A stretch of 64,000 nucleotides of DNA from contig RDZG01000058.1 in assembly GCA_004293915.1 (NCBI GenBank), positions 1-64,000 of the forward strand, given 5' to 3'. The stretch comes from Bacteroidota bacterium. Lineage in GTDB: Bacteria; Bacteroidota; Bacteroidia; Cytophagales; UBA9547. Below the pieces are notes generated by a model. The model had not been told where the DNA came from. It did not search any database and saw only the letters and a program-made list of their open reading frames with translations. A program made the translations under genes and the position numbers. Shown here one piece after another: positions 27,850-36,627 of this stretch; within the stretch, counting starts at the first letter, position 1, and the number at the start of each line of letters is the position of its first letter.

Positions 27850-28800
27850 TTATCCACCAATTTCTAACATACTTAAATTACTTCCAATAAATTTATAATC
27901 TTGTTTTTGATTCATCGCATTTTGCAAATTTTGCTCTAAAATAACCTCATTATCAATGTTTTGAGTGATGTTAATTGGTGTATTTGAACTCAAACATCCA
28001 AAAATATTTCCATAGCTATCTAATCGTAAGCGATTGCAATCGCCACAAAATGGCTCAGTTTCGTTGGCAATTATTCCAAATTTATTACCCTCCGATGTTT
28101 GCCAATAATTTGCAGTTGCAGCATCAGAACGAATCATTTTTGAGAATGTATATTTTTGATTTATAACTTTTAAAATATCATTTTGACTAAAAAATAACGA
28201 TTCTGCATCGGCATACAGATGCCCCATTTTCATTATTTCTAAAAAACGAACTGATATTTTTCGTTCAAAAGCAAAAGCCAAAATGGGCAAAATCTGTGAT
28301 TCGTTTACACCTTTTATTACTACACAATTTAGTTTTACATGAATTCCTTTTGCCAAAGCGGCATCAATACCTTCAATAATTTTATATAAACTTCTTCGTT
28401 TGCTAATTTTGAAAAAAATATCTTCATCCAACGCATCCAACGAAACATTTATCGAATCGAGTTCGTTTCCATCTAATTTTTGGACTAAATTTTTAAGTAA
28501 AAATCCATTTGTAGTAAGTTTTATTTTAGGTCCAATTTGGGCAATGCTTTTGATTAGTGGAATTATATCTTTGTATAAAGTCGGCTCACCACCTGTAAGT
28601 CTAATTGTTTGTAAATCAAGTGTTTGATTTATTTTAGAAATTATTTTAACTAGATTTTCGACCGATAAGATGGAAATATTTTGAGCTTGGTCTTGATAAT
28701 TTGCATCATTTACACAATATGTACAAGCCAAGTTGCAAGTATTAGTTAGGCTCACACGAAGTGTTTTAAAAGTGCGGTTATGAACATCATTTAATTTCAA
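27850..28800 (-). CDS. moaA: GTP 3',8-cyclase (radical SAM)
   Basis: 316 aa. The radical-SAM motif is CNLACTYC, followed by LTGGEPTLY, and the second cluster binds through FCGDCNRLRLDSYGNIFGC. The C-terminus ends with the essential GG (LEIGG). It converts GTP to 3',8-cH2GTP, the first step of molybdopterin synthesis. Its ATG overlaps the RES-toxin stop by 4 bp. moaC is not visible in the window. Confidence 0.93.
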   Translation of the reverse strand: MKLNDVHNRTFKTLRVSLTNTCNLACTYCVNDANYQDQAQNISILSVENLVKIISKINQTLDLQTIRLTGGEPTLYKDIIPLIKSIAQIGPKIKLTTNGFLLKNLVQKLDGNELDSINVSLDALDEDIFFKISKRRSLYKIIEGIDAALAKGIHVKLNCVVIKGVNESQILPILAFAFERKISVRFLEIMKMGHLYADAESLFFSQNDILKVINQKYTFSKMIRSDAATANYWQTSEGNKFGIIANETEPFCGDCNRLRLDSYGNIFGCLSSNTPINITQNIDNEVILEQNLQNAMNQKQDYKFIGSNLSMLEIGG

Positions 28801-29261
28801 AATACATACGTTTTAAATAGTCGGTTATCAAAATTATAATCCAAAAAATCTACTATTTCTATTTTAGAAAACAGTTCGTGCTTAGGATTTATCAAAATAT
28901 TTTTGTCTATAGGCACAATTGCAGATGGAACATTGAGTATGAATGATTTACTGTTATTGACCCAATTAGTCCCTAATTCTTGGGTTTCGTCCAAATTTTG
29001 AATCCAATCAAAAGAAAGTTGATCCGAATTAATGATATCTTTTTGACCCTCGTCTGGAACCGACAACACAATTAATTTATATTTCTTATACACACTCTGG
29101 CTTTGTATTCCAACCAAAACCTCTAAAGTTGCCAACGAAACACTCGTTGCGGTGTATAAAAGCGAATAGTTTATCTTGTTCCACCTTCCGCCATATAATG
29201 ATGCCCCATATCCAGAAATATTACGGGCAAATTCAGATTCAGCAATTCTATATACTACCAC
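28797..29261 (-). CDS. RES-domain toxin
   Basis: 154 aa. The Arg, Glu and Ser that name the domain appear in VYRIAESEF, SLATLEVLVG and VPSAIVPID, with GGRWN typical of the family. Characterised RES toxins degrade NAD+. It is two bases after the Xre-type antitoxin gene and shares 4 bp with moaA, so the toxin gene is transcribed with molybdenum-cofactor genes. Confidence 0.88.
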   Translation of the reverse strand: MVVYRIAESEFARNISGYGASLYGGRWNKINYSLLYTATSVSLATLEVLVGIQSQSVYKKYKLIVLSVPDEGQKDIINSDQLSFDWIQNLDETQELGTNWVNNSKSFILNVPSAIVPIDKNILINPKHELFSKIEIVDFLDYNFDNRLFKTYVF

Positions 29262-29263
29262 AA

Positions 29264-29746
29264 CTAGGCAAAAATACCATGTTTAAATTGACCTAACTTG
29301 TTGGTAATCATTTCAATACCTGTATAGGTATCGAGCATTGAAATGGGTTTTTTGAAATTAAAAGCAAAGAGTTCTTTCTTCATCCAATCGCTAAATTGTT
29401 GGGTATTGTTAAAAGCCCAAAGACTTGTATTTTGGTATAAATTATCTATTAGCATAATGTGCTCGCTAGTATGCGTATCAAACAAATCATGAGCATCGTA
29501 TCGCTGAATGGTGCGTGGAGAAATGTGTAGAATTTCGGCAAGTTCGGCAACTGAAATCTCCATTTTCTTTGCCAATTCGATGAGTTTTGATTTAGAAATG
29601 CCTTTTCTAGCTATGTTTATTCGTTCTGAATGGCGGTTAAGAGCATACCCATAACTAGTATCGTTGAAATATCCATAGGCAGCCATAGGTTCATTTGCAA
29701 CATTAGAATTAGGCTCAGTTGCTTCATGATTTTTCGATTTTTTCAT
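29264..29746 (-). CDS. Xre/DUF2384 antitoxin partner of the RES toxin
   Basis: 160 aa. A central HTH (KLIELAKKMEISVAELAEIL then SPRTIQRYD) is followed by a DUF2384/MbcA-ParS-type C-terminus (ISMLDTYTGIEMITNKLGQF). This is the usual antitoxin architecture for RES toxins; it is expected to bind both the toxin and its own promoter. Gene order antitoxin then toxin is conventional. Confidence 0.87.
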   Translation of the reverse strand: MKKSKNHEATEPNSNVANEPMAAYGYFNDTSYGYALNRHSERINIARKGISKSKLIELAKKMEISVAELAEILHISPRTIQRYDAHDLFDTHTSEHIMLIDNLYQNTSLWAFNNTQQFSDWMKKELFAFNFKKPISMLDTYTGIEMITNKLGQFKHGIFA

Positions 29747-29793
29747 TTCTCAAATTTTTATCAAGCCAAATGTCGTAATAAAAACGCAGATTG

Positions 29794-31251
29794 TCAAGCG
29801 TGTTTCAGTATTTCAGCATTAATTTTTTCAAAATCATTTTTAGGTGCTTCGCAAGTTGGGCAAGTGTAGTGTGCTGGTAAATTTTCAAAAGAAATACCTG
29901 GTTTAATATCTTGAGCCAAATCACCAAAAGCTGCATCATAAACTGTAAAACAGTGTTTACATTGGTAAATAAAATGTGGTTCAGATTTTGGAGTAACTTT
30001 TTTGGCATCATCTACTTTTATAACTTGATTGTCTTCTGTGAGCTGTTCATAATATTTTTTGCTCAAATCAAGTAGCGACTGCACTAAATTTCCTTTTCTA
30101 ACATTTTTAGCAAACAGATTTTTTTTAGGGCTATTTGGATTGAAATTATCTTTAAAATAAATGTCAAACGAACTCAAAAGCCTCAAATCATCTTTTTGGA
30201 TAAATGGTTTTTCTTCAATCACAACCGAAGCTGGAATGTATTTTCCCGAAGATTGCAACTGAATACCAAAAACTAAACCAAAAGTACGTGTATCTTTTTC
30301 GTCAAAACCTTGAATAACAAACTTTTTAAGTTCTAACTCACCACTATTAATATCCTCGACAACCCAGTTGAGTTCAGTAGCCGAATGTCGCAGATTTATA
30401 CCGTGCTTTCCATTAAGTTTTTCCCAAAATATTCTGTCTTTTTTTTCAATTCCTTTTATCAAAACTGTACGCCATGGAGTTACGCACAATTGACTAATAT
30501 TTGTGGCATTGCAAAGTTGGCATAAATCCGAAATATAGGTAATTGGAAAAAGATAATCTCTGCGATATACACCAGTCCAAAGTCTTGAACCATAGGCATT
30601 TACACCTTCATAATAAGGAAATGTAAAGCGTGTGAGATTTAATTCTTTATCAATATCTTGAAATAAGAATTTAGTATTTTCATTTACTAAATCCATGATT
30701 TGATTAGTGTCAATTATTTTATTGTTTATATATAACTCTTCTATCTCATGGCAAATTTTTGGAATATCGGTACTATAAATGAGTTTGTTCCATTTAATTA
30801 TCTCATCATTTTCTTTAAAATTAAGATATAAAAACCAATATTGATAAGTATATGAAGCAATAAAATTTAATTCTCCAGTAAAAAAAGGTACTAAAGTTTG
30901 GTCATTATCACAAATATTTACTTTTAGTTTTGGTTTAAAATCAAATTGATCAAAAATATCTTTATAAATACCTTCCGAAAGCCAATAATCTCCAGAAAAA
31001 ATACCTTCGGCTGGATATGAACTTACAATGCTTGGATACATATCAGAATCTACCTCGTATTCAAACGCTGTGGCAGACATTAGCTTATTAAATTGCTCCA
31101 ACTGAGCTTTATGTACATTGAAAAAAATCTCTTGACGAGGACCAAAATTTATATTTTTAACACCACAAGTTGAGGCAATTTCTGAAATTTCTTTCAAATT
31201 ATTAGGGATGTAAATGCCACCAAGAGTGTTTATTTTTACGATATGTTTCAT
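29794..31251 (-). CDS. Nitrite/sulfite reductase-like protein with C-terminal rubredoxin
   Basis: 485 aa. Residues 1-330 resemble a ferredoxin-type nitrite/sulfite reductase half-domain (GGIYIPNNLKEISEIAS, NFGPRQEIFFNV) but lack the usual siroheme-proximal Cys spacing; only CQLCN and a later Cys are present. Residues about 425-475 are a rubredoxin with CKHC and CPTC. The protein likely shuttles electrons in nitrate assimilation next to the large reductase; whether it catalyses nitrite reduction cannot be told. It sits between the retropepsin cassette and the RES/Xre pair. Confidence 0.7.
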   Translation of the reverse strand: MKHIVKINTLGGIYIPNNLKEISEIASTCGVKNINFGPRQEIFFNVHKAQLEQFNKLMSATAFEYEVDSDMYPSIVSSYPAEGIFSGDYWLSEGIYKDIFDQFDFKPKLKVNICDNDQTLVPFFTGELNFIASYTYQYWFLYLNFKENDEIIKWNKLIYSTDIPKICHEIEELYINNKIIDTNQIMDLVNENTKFLFQDIDKELNLTRFTFPYYEGVNAYGSRLWTGVYRRDYLFPITYISDLCQLCNATNISQLCVTPWRTVLIKGIEKKDRIFWEKLNGKHGINLRHSATELNWVVEDINSGELELKKFVIQGFDEKDTRTFGLVFGIQLQSSGKYIPASVVIEEKPFIQKDDLRLLSSFDIYFKDNFNPNSPKKNLFAKNVRKGNLVQSLLDLSKKYYEQLTEDNQVIKVDDAKKVTPKSEPHFIYQCKHCFTVYDAAFGDLAQDIKPGISFENLPAHYTCPTCEAPKNDFEKINAEILKHA

Positions 31252-31255
31252 TATT

Positions 31256-31654
31256 TTAATCTTCTTTTCTGATTAAATTTATTAAAATTAGCTTAGCAAC
31301 TTTTGGGTCTATGATGGGTTTATCGTTTTCAAAATCGAGCTTTATTCGCCATTTTTGCATAGTAGTTGCACCAATAATAGCATCTTCTGACAATCTAGGC
31401 ACAACATAAAACTCATCGGTTAGGCGTACATCTTCAAGGTAAAAATCTAGTCTACATGCTTCTCTAACTTCAATAAAATTTCCTTCAGATGCTGTTCCAA
31501 AAAGCATAGGTCTTTTAAATTTTATAGGGTTAGCTAATTTATCAAGCATATCTGGATGTATGCAAGAATATGTAGAACCACTATCAAATAATGTATAAAG
31601 AACTTTATCTGATATATCTCCTTCGTAAGAAATTGGTTGTTTTATTATGCTCAT
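31256..31654 (-). CDS. Retropepsin-like aspartic protease
   Basis: 132 aa. VLYTLFDSGSTYSCIH contains the active-site D-S-G (DSGS variant), followed by a flap-like strand and IIGATTMQKWRI, the hydrophobic-hydrophobic-Gly element of retropepsins. It would act as a homodimer. It is not flanked by reverse transcriptase, so is not a retroelement. It ends 4 bp before the rubredoxin gene start and lies next to a probable DUF6169 gene, forming a small cassette. Confidence 0.75.
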   Translation of the reverse strand: MSIIKQPISYEGDISDKVLYTLFDSGSTYSCIHPDMLDKLANPIKFKRPMLFGTASEGNFIEVREACRLDFYLEDVRLTDEFYVVPRLSEDAIIGATTMQKWRIKLDFENDKPIIDPKVAKLILINLIRKED

Positions 31655-31661
31655 AATTTAT

Positions 31662-32141
31662 TTATTTTTCTTCTACATTATCGTTCAACTCGCTAAAAGC
31701 AATAATTATTTCTTTAAAATTTGGATTGTTTCGATGAATAATCAAAGAATTTAAAATTTCAACGCCTTCTATATATGCTGTCATATTAAATTGTAAAATA
31801 TTTTTCCCCTTAAATTTCTTAAACCATTCATCAAATTTTCTTTTTCGAGCTTTTTGCCTATTATCTAAACTTTCGCAAACATATATAACTGCATTTTCTT
31901 CGTTTTTGAAAAACGCTTGCAAAATAAAGGCTACTGTTATTCCAATTCTTGGGTCAAGTGGAGTTTTTTTGAATTTACCTACAACACTTAACTCGAAAGA
32001 ATAGATATATTTTGATATATTTTCATACTGATGAAACATATATTCAAATGAAAATAGGTTTACTTTATATTCTATGTTAAATTCAGTTTTAAAAAAGTAT
32101 ATTAATTCGTCTGATTTGTTAAATTCGTAAGGTTCTAGCAT
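31662..32141 (-). CDS. Probable DUF6169 family protein
   Basis: 159 aa from the ATG at 32141 (a TTG start at 32147 adds two residues). The opening MLEPYEFNKSDE and following aromatic-rich region, with ICVES-like VIYVCESLDNRQKARKRKFD, resemble DUF6169 proteins of Bacteroidota. Function is unknown. It overlaps the 50-aa ORF upstream by about 23 bp and precedes the retropepsin-like gene by 7 bp, so the three are coupled. Confidence 0.55.
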   Translation of the reverse strand: MLEPYEFNKSDELIYFFKTEFNIEYKVNLFSFEYMFHQYENISKYIYSFELSVVGKFKKTPLDPRIGITVAFILQAFFKNEENAVIYVCESLDNRQKARKRKFDEWFKKFKGKNILQFNMTAYIEGVEILNSLIIHRNNPNFKEIIIAFSELNDNVEEK

Positions 32142-32271
32142 CTTCAATTATTTTTTTTGCATCTTCGTTTGAACCTTCGTTGGCATAATGAACCGATAAA
32201 GCACGTTTTATATTTAAAATTTTTTGAAATAATGGTGCACCAACCGAATTTAATTTTTTATCTATTTTCAT
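32119..32271 (-). CDS. 50-aa ORF overlapping the DUF6169-like gene
   Basis: An ATG at 32271 opens MKIDKKLNSVGAPLFQKILN and ends at 32119, overlapping the next gene's start by about 23 bp in a different frame. It is small, charged and probably helical. Its overlap and constant strand suggest a real first member of the three-gene cassette; I do not recognise a family. Confidence is limited by its length. Confidence 0.5.
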   Translation of the reverse strand: MKIDKKLNSVGAPLFQKILNIKRALSVHYANEGSNEDAKKIIEDARTLRI

Positions 32272-32332
32272 TTTTTCATTTTTACATATTCAAATTTATA
32301 AAAATTAGTATTCAATTCCAACAAACTTGAGC

Positions 32333-35300
32333 TTAAACCATTTCTAACTTTCCAGTTTTTGCTTCCTTAAGTTCTTTTTCTAAAATTACTTTTACTTCGG
32401 GTCTGCAGCTACCGCAGCCCATTCCTGCTCCTGTTTGTTGGCATAATGCTGTGAAATCTTTGCATCCAGCTTTTACTTTGTTTATCAAATTTCCTTCGCC
32501 AACACTATTGCAAGAACAAACCAATTTGCCAATCACTGGCTCGGCTTTTTTGTTGGAACGAAGCAACTCCATGCGTTTATCAGAAAGTTCTATTTTATTG
32601 CTAATCAGATCTTTAAACTCAATAAATTCAGATTTATCGCCAATCAAAATGGCACCAATTAACTTGTCATTATGAATAATACATTTTTTATAATAACGTT
32701 TAGATTTGTCAATAAAAACAACTTCTTCATACGCTGGGTCGTTGGGTGGAGCTTCTGGAAAACCAATCGAACACAATTGCAATCCTTCCATTTTTAAAAT
32801 ATTCATAAAAGTTGAGCCTTTATAAATGGCACTCAAATCACCTGAAAGATGTTTTGCAATAATATTGGCTTGCTGTTCGGCTGCGGCTGTTATTCCCCAC
32901 ATCATTCCTTTAAATTCGGCAATTTCGCCAGCGGCATATATACTCGCATCTGAAGTTTGCATGTATTCATTTACAACAACTCCTCGCTTGACTTCTATTC
33001 CAGAATCTTTTGCAAGTTCAACATTTGGCGATGTTCCAATGGCAAATACGGCTGCATCGCAAACTATTTTTTTGCCTGATTTTAAAGTTACAGCTTCTAA
33101 ATGTTCGTTTCCAAAATAAGATTGAACTTCATCATTAAAATAAAATTCTATATTTCGATCTTGGTATTCTTCTAATAATAATTGACTACCTAAACTGTCT
33201 AATTGCCTTTCCATCAGCCTATCTGTTCGATTAACAACCGTGATTTTTACTCCCATAGTAGTTAAGGACGAAGCCAATTCTAAGCCTAATAATCCGCCAC
33301 CAACAATCAAAATATGTGCATTTGGCAAACAATAAGGCAAAAGTTTATCAGCATCTTCGCGTGAACGCATATTGAAAATCCCTTTCATTTTGCCGATTGG
33401 AACATCTTTTGGCATAAATGCTCGACTACCCATTCCTAAAAATAAAATATCATAGCTGTGTGTAATGCCTTTATTGTCTGTTACTGTTTTTCGTTCTTTG
33501 TCTATAGAAGTTATCAAAGTATCACGATGCACATGCAAATCCCATTCTGGAATTTCTTCATCTTTTAGTTTTACCAATTGTTCCCAAATTTGATGCCCAG
33601 AAATATAATCAGGCAGCATCACTCGGTTATAGAACGGATGAATTTCTTTGCTAAAGATATGAATTTCGTCTTCTTTATTTAATTCTCTATATGATTTACA
33701 AAATCCAAAACAAGCTGCTCCAGCACCTATAATTACAATTTTTTGTTTTTGTTTTTTATATTTTTGAACTTCTACAGCACAAAATTTAAAATCAGGTTCT
33801 TTAGAACGAGCATCAACCAAATTATTTGTAAGATTATTTGCTCTCCCAAAATCATTGTTTAGCGTTTTTCCCCAATGCATTGGTAGAAAAACTACACCTT
33901 TTTTTATGTCTGTTGTAACTTTTGCTCTAGCTCGCACATCTCCACGAATATTATCAATTACGACTATATCGCCATCGATTATTTCTCTTTTTTGAGCATC
34001 TGTAGGATGAATTTCTAAAAACGGAACTTCTATATGTTGTTTTAGTTTATTCACCTTGCCCGTTTTTGTCATAGTATGCCATTGATCGCGAATCCTACCC
34101 GTAGTTAAAATCAAGGGAAAATCTGTAGATGGTTGTTCAGATAAATTTGCATCTGGCACAGCATGAATTTGAGCCCTTTTATTTGGAGTATAAAAAATCT
34201 TATTTTCAAATAATCTTTCTTTTCCACCCATCAATTCTCCTTTTGGAAAGGGCCATTGAACCGATGTATTTGCTTTTAAAATTTCATAGTTTAATCCTGA
34301 AATATCTGTATTTGTGCCTTCAGAAAGTGCGGCATGTTCGGCATAAACTTCTTCACAATTTTTATAATTAAAAGAAGCACCAAAACCCATTTTTTGAGCA
34401 AATTTTAATATAATATCAGTATCAGGTAAGGCTTCACCTGGGGCATCTACTATTTTGTTTAAGTAAGTAATTCTGCGTTCTGAGTTTGTCATAGTACCTT
34501 CTTTTTCGGTCCATGATGCTGCTGGCAAAATTACATCTGCATATTTTGTAGTGTCCGAAAGCCAAGAACAATCTTGTACCACAACAAATTTTGCTTTTTC
34601 GAGAGCTTTTTCAACTGTTCGCACATCTGGTAAGCTCACTAACGGATTTGTGCAAACAATCCAAATTGCTTTCATTCTGCCATCAGCCAATGCTTCAAAC
34701 ATTTCGGTTGCTGTTAAACCAGGTTTTGAGGCAATTTTTACGGGGCTTCCCCAAAATTTTTCTACCTCTTCTCTGTGTTCTGGTTTTAATAAATCTCTGT
34801 GATTTGGTAATAAATTGGCTAATCCACCAACTTCTCTGCCTCCCATTGCATTGGGCTGACCTGTGAGCGAAAATGGTCCAGAACCTGGTTTGCCAATATG
34901 TCCAGTAATTAAATTTAAGTTTATTAATGCCAAATTTTTGTTTACACCAATCACAGATTGATTTAAACCCATAGTCCACATTGTAATAAATCCTTTGGCA
35001 CGACTAATATATTCTGCAGCCCAGCGAATATCTTCGGCACGAACTCCACAAATTGAGGCTGATTCTTTGAGTGTTTTTTCAAAAACTAATTCTTTGTATT
35101 TTTCAAATCCATCGGCATGAAGTCTTATAAATTCTTCGTCAATGGCTTCTTTTTCGATTAATAATCTGCCAATTGCATGATATAATGTTACATCTGTGCC
35201 TGGATTGATTTGTAAATGCAAATCAGCCATAGCAGCTGTTTGTGTTTTTCGAGGATCAACAACTATTATTTTTATGTCGGGATTAGCTTGTTTATGAGCT

Positions 35301-35875
35301 TCAACCCTACGCCACAAAATTGGATGACACCAAGCAGGATTGGCTCCTGTAACAAAAAAAGTATCTGCAATTTCGATATCATCATAACAAACAGGTACAC
35401 TATCTTCCCCTAGACTCAATTTATAGCCAACCACAGCCGAGCTCATGCAAAGTCTAGAATTGGTATCAATATTGTTTGAGCCTATAAATCCTTTGATTAA
35501 TTTATTGATGACATAATATTCTTCGGTTAAGCATTGTCCTGAAACATAAAAACCAACAGAATCAGGTCCATATTTATCAATAAATGTTTTAAAAGTTGCA
35601 GCAGTTCTGTCTAAAGCTTGATCCCAAGATACTCGTTGGCGTGGCTGATTTCTGCTCCAACGCATTTCTGGATAAAATATACGATCAGATTTATCCATCA
35701 CGGTATAATGCAAATTCATGCCTTTTGAACAAAGCATACCTTTGTTTACTGGATGATCTTTATCGCCTTCTACTTTTATTTTTCCGTTTGCTTCTTTATG
35801 AACAATTATTCCACATCCAACTCCACAATAGGAACAAGTTGATTTATAGGATTTTTTATCGATAGAATTAGACAT
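32333..35875 (-). CDS. Assimilatory nitrate reductase fused to NAD(P)H-type FAD and BFD domains
   Basis: 1180 aa. The N-terminus has the [4Fe-4S] ligands Cys14, Cys17, Cys21 and Cys49 (CSYCGVGCG, GMLCSKG) and the Mo ligand Cys143 in SRLCMSSA; the molybdopterin domains run to about 700. Residues about 715-1030 are a NirB-like FAD/NAD(P)H domain (IVIIGAGAACFGF, HILIVGGGLLGLELA) and about 1120-1165 a BFD-like [2Fe-2S] domain (CSCNSVGEG, CGSC). One polypeptide thus couples pyridine nucleotide to nitrate reduction. Nitrate specificity is inferred from NasC/NarB-like features and from the neighbouring moa genes. Confidence 0.85.
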   Translation of the reverse strand: MSNSIDKKSYKSTCSYCGVGCGIIVHKEANGKIKVEGDKDHPVNKGMLCSKGMNLHYTVMDKSDRIFYPEMRWSRNQPRQRVSWDQALDRTAATFKTFIDKYGPDSVGFYVSGQCLTEEYYVINKLIKGFIGSNNIDTNSRLCMSSAVVGYKLSLGEDSVPVCYDDIEIADTFFVTGANPAWCHPILWRRVEAHKQANPDIKIIVVDPRKTQTAAMADLHLQINPGTDVTLYHAIGRLLIEKEAIDEEFIRLHADGFEKYKELVFEKTLKESASICGVRAEDIRWAAEYISRAKGFITMWTMGLNQSVIGVNKNLALINLNLITGHIGKPGSGPFSLTGQPNAMGGREVGGLANLLPNHRDLLKPEHREEVEKFWGSPVKIASKPGLTATEMFEALADGRMKAIWIVCTNPLVSLPDVRTVEKALEKAKFVVVQDCSWLSDTTKYADVILPAASWTEKEGTMTNSERRITYLNKIVDAPGEALPDTDIILKFAQKMGFGASFNYKNCEEVYAEHAALSEGTNTDISGLNYEILKANTSVQWPFPKGELMGGKERLFENKIFYTPNKRAQIHAVPDANLSEQPSTDFPLILTTGRIRDQWHTMTKTGKVNKLKQHIEVPFLEIHPTDAQKREIIDGDIVVIDNIRGDVRARAKVTTDIKKGVVFLPMHWGKTLNNDFGRANNLTNNLVDARSKEPDFKFCAVEVQKYKKQKQKIVIIGAGAACFGFCKSYRELNKEDEIHIFSKEIHPFYNRVMLPDYISGHQIWEQLVKLKDEEIPEWDLHVHRDTLITSIDKERKTVTDNKGITHSYDILFLGMGSRAFMPKDVPIGKMKGIFNMRSREDADKLLPYCLPNAHILIVGGGLLGLELASSLTTMGVKITVVNRTDRLMERQLDSLGSQLLLEEYQDRNIEFYFNDEVQSYFGNEHLEAVTLKSGKKIVCDAAVFAIGTSPNVELAKDSGIEVKRGVVVNEYMQTSDASIYAAGEIAEFKGMMWGITAAAEQQANIIAKHLSGDLSAIYKGSTFMNILKMEGLQLCSIGFPEAPPNDPAYEEVVFIDKSKRYYKKCIIHNDKLIGAILIGDKSEFIEFKDLISNKIELSDKRMELLRSNKKAEPVIGKLVCSCNSVGEGNLINKVKAGCKDFTALCQQTGAGMGCGSCRPEVKVILEKELKEAKTGKLEMV

Positions 35876-35938
35876 TTACTTTATTTTTAAAATATACGTT
35901 CAAAATTGAAGATGATTTTGAAAATTTATGTTAAAAAT

Positions 35939-35991
35939 AAGTATTTATACTTAAATTTCAATAGGTATTTTAAAAAAATAAATATTTATTT
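35939..35991. promoter_or_regulatory. Palindromes upstream of the nitrate reductase gene
   Basis: Two palindromic sites lie 64-116 bp before the nitrate reductase start (35875): AAGTAT-TT-ATACTT (35939-35952) and a perfect 16-bp palindrome AAATAAATATTTATTT (35976-35991). The first is a plausible dimeric regulator site, for example for a nitrogen or nitrate regulator; the second is AT-rich enough to arise by chance. The remaining sequence 35876-36049 shows no gene. Confidence 0.4.
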
Positions 35992-36049
35992 TTAAATGTT
36001 GTTTAAAAACAATGGTTTCGATATTAAAAATAGTTTTTATGCAAAAAAA

Positions 36050-36080
36050 TAGGCTGAATACTTCTAAAATATTCAGCCTA
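36050..36080 (-). terminator. Terminator after the 36102 gene
   Basis: TAGGCTGAATA (36050-36060) pairs with TATTCAGCCTA (36070-36080). On the minus strand the stem is followed by a run of T residues (A-run at 36043-36049), so it ends transcription of the minus-strand operon above and separates it from the nitrate reductase gene. Confidence 0.9.
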
Positions 36081-36101
36081 TAAAAATTTTTAAAACAAAT
36101 G

Positions 36102-36614
36102 TTAAAATATGGGCTCTCCTGCCAATATTTTTCCAGCTTTTTTGATGTTATTGCTTCCTGAAATCCTAAAAATACTACCAGTAACGACCCCTCCTCCTGT
36201 AATTAAAATCCCAGTTAAACCAATCATGAACCCGCCAATACTAGTTCCATTTCCTGACAAAGATGAATCAATTTGAATTAATCCACCTGCAAACAGCATA
36301 ACTGCTCCAACTACGTATGATGAAGTTGATATTATTCCAGCTGCCATAACTTGACTACCTCCTAATTTTAATAAATAACCTGCTGCTTTTAGTTTTTTAT
36401 CATCATCAATGCCTGAGTTAAGATTCTGATGTTTGATTAACAACATACATTCGGTTTTTTCATTCATCATTTTTTGCTCAAACTCGCTTTGTTCATTATT
36501 GTTTTTGCTAATTTGCGAAAGCAAAGCTGAAGTATCTGAAGATATAAAATCAAAATGTTGCGCTGTACATAGATTAGCAATACATAAAAAAGCAAAAATG
36601 TATAAAGTTTTCAT
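36102..36614 (-). CDS. Exported protein, tandem paralogue 1
   Basis: 170 aa with a signal peptide ending near CTAQH. The last 100 residues have two hydrophobic stretches in a Gly-rich context (KAAGYLLKLGGSQVMAAGII, GGFMIGLTGILITGGGVVTG) and end FRISGSNNIKKAGKILAGEP. The next gene upstream encodes a clearly related protein. I do not recognise a named family; two membrane helices after a signal peptide suggest an inner-membrane or vesicle-associated protein. Confidence 0.65.
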   Translation of the reverse strand: MKTLYIFAFLCIANLCTAQHFDFISSDTSALLSQISKNNNEQSEFEQKMMNEKTECMLLIKHQNLNSGIDDDKKLKAAGYLLKLGGSQVMAAGIISTSSYVVGAVMLFAGGLIQIDSSLSGNGTSIGGFMIGLTGILITGGGVVTGSIFRISGSNNIKKAGKILAGEPIF

Positions 36615-36627
36615 ACGTAAATTTTTA

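Noticed and set aside
31256..31654. Retroelement signature from the retropepsin-like gene
   Set aside because: There is no reverse transcriptase, integrase, maturase or template repeat in the surroundings.
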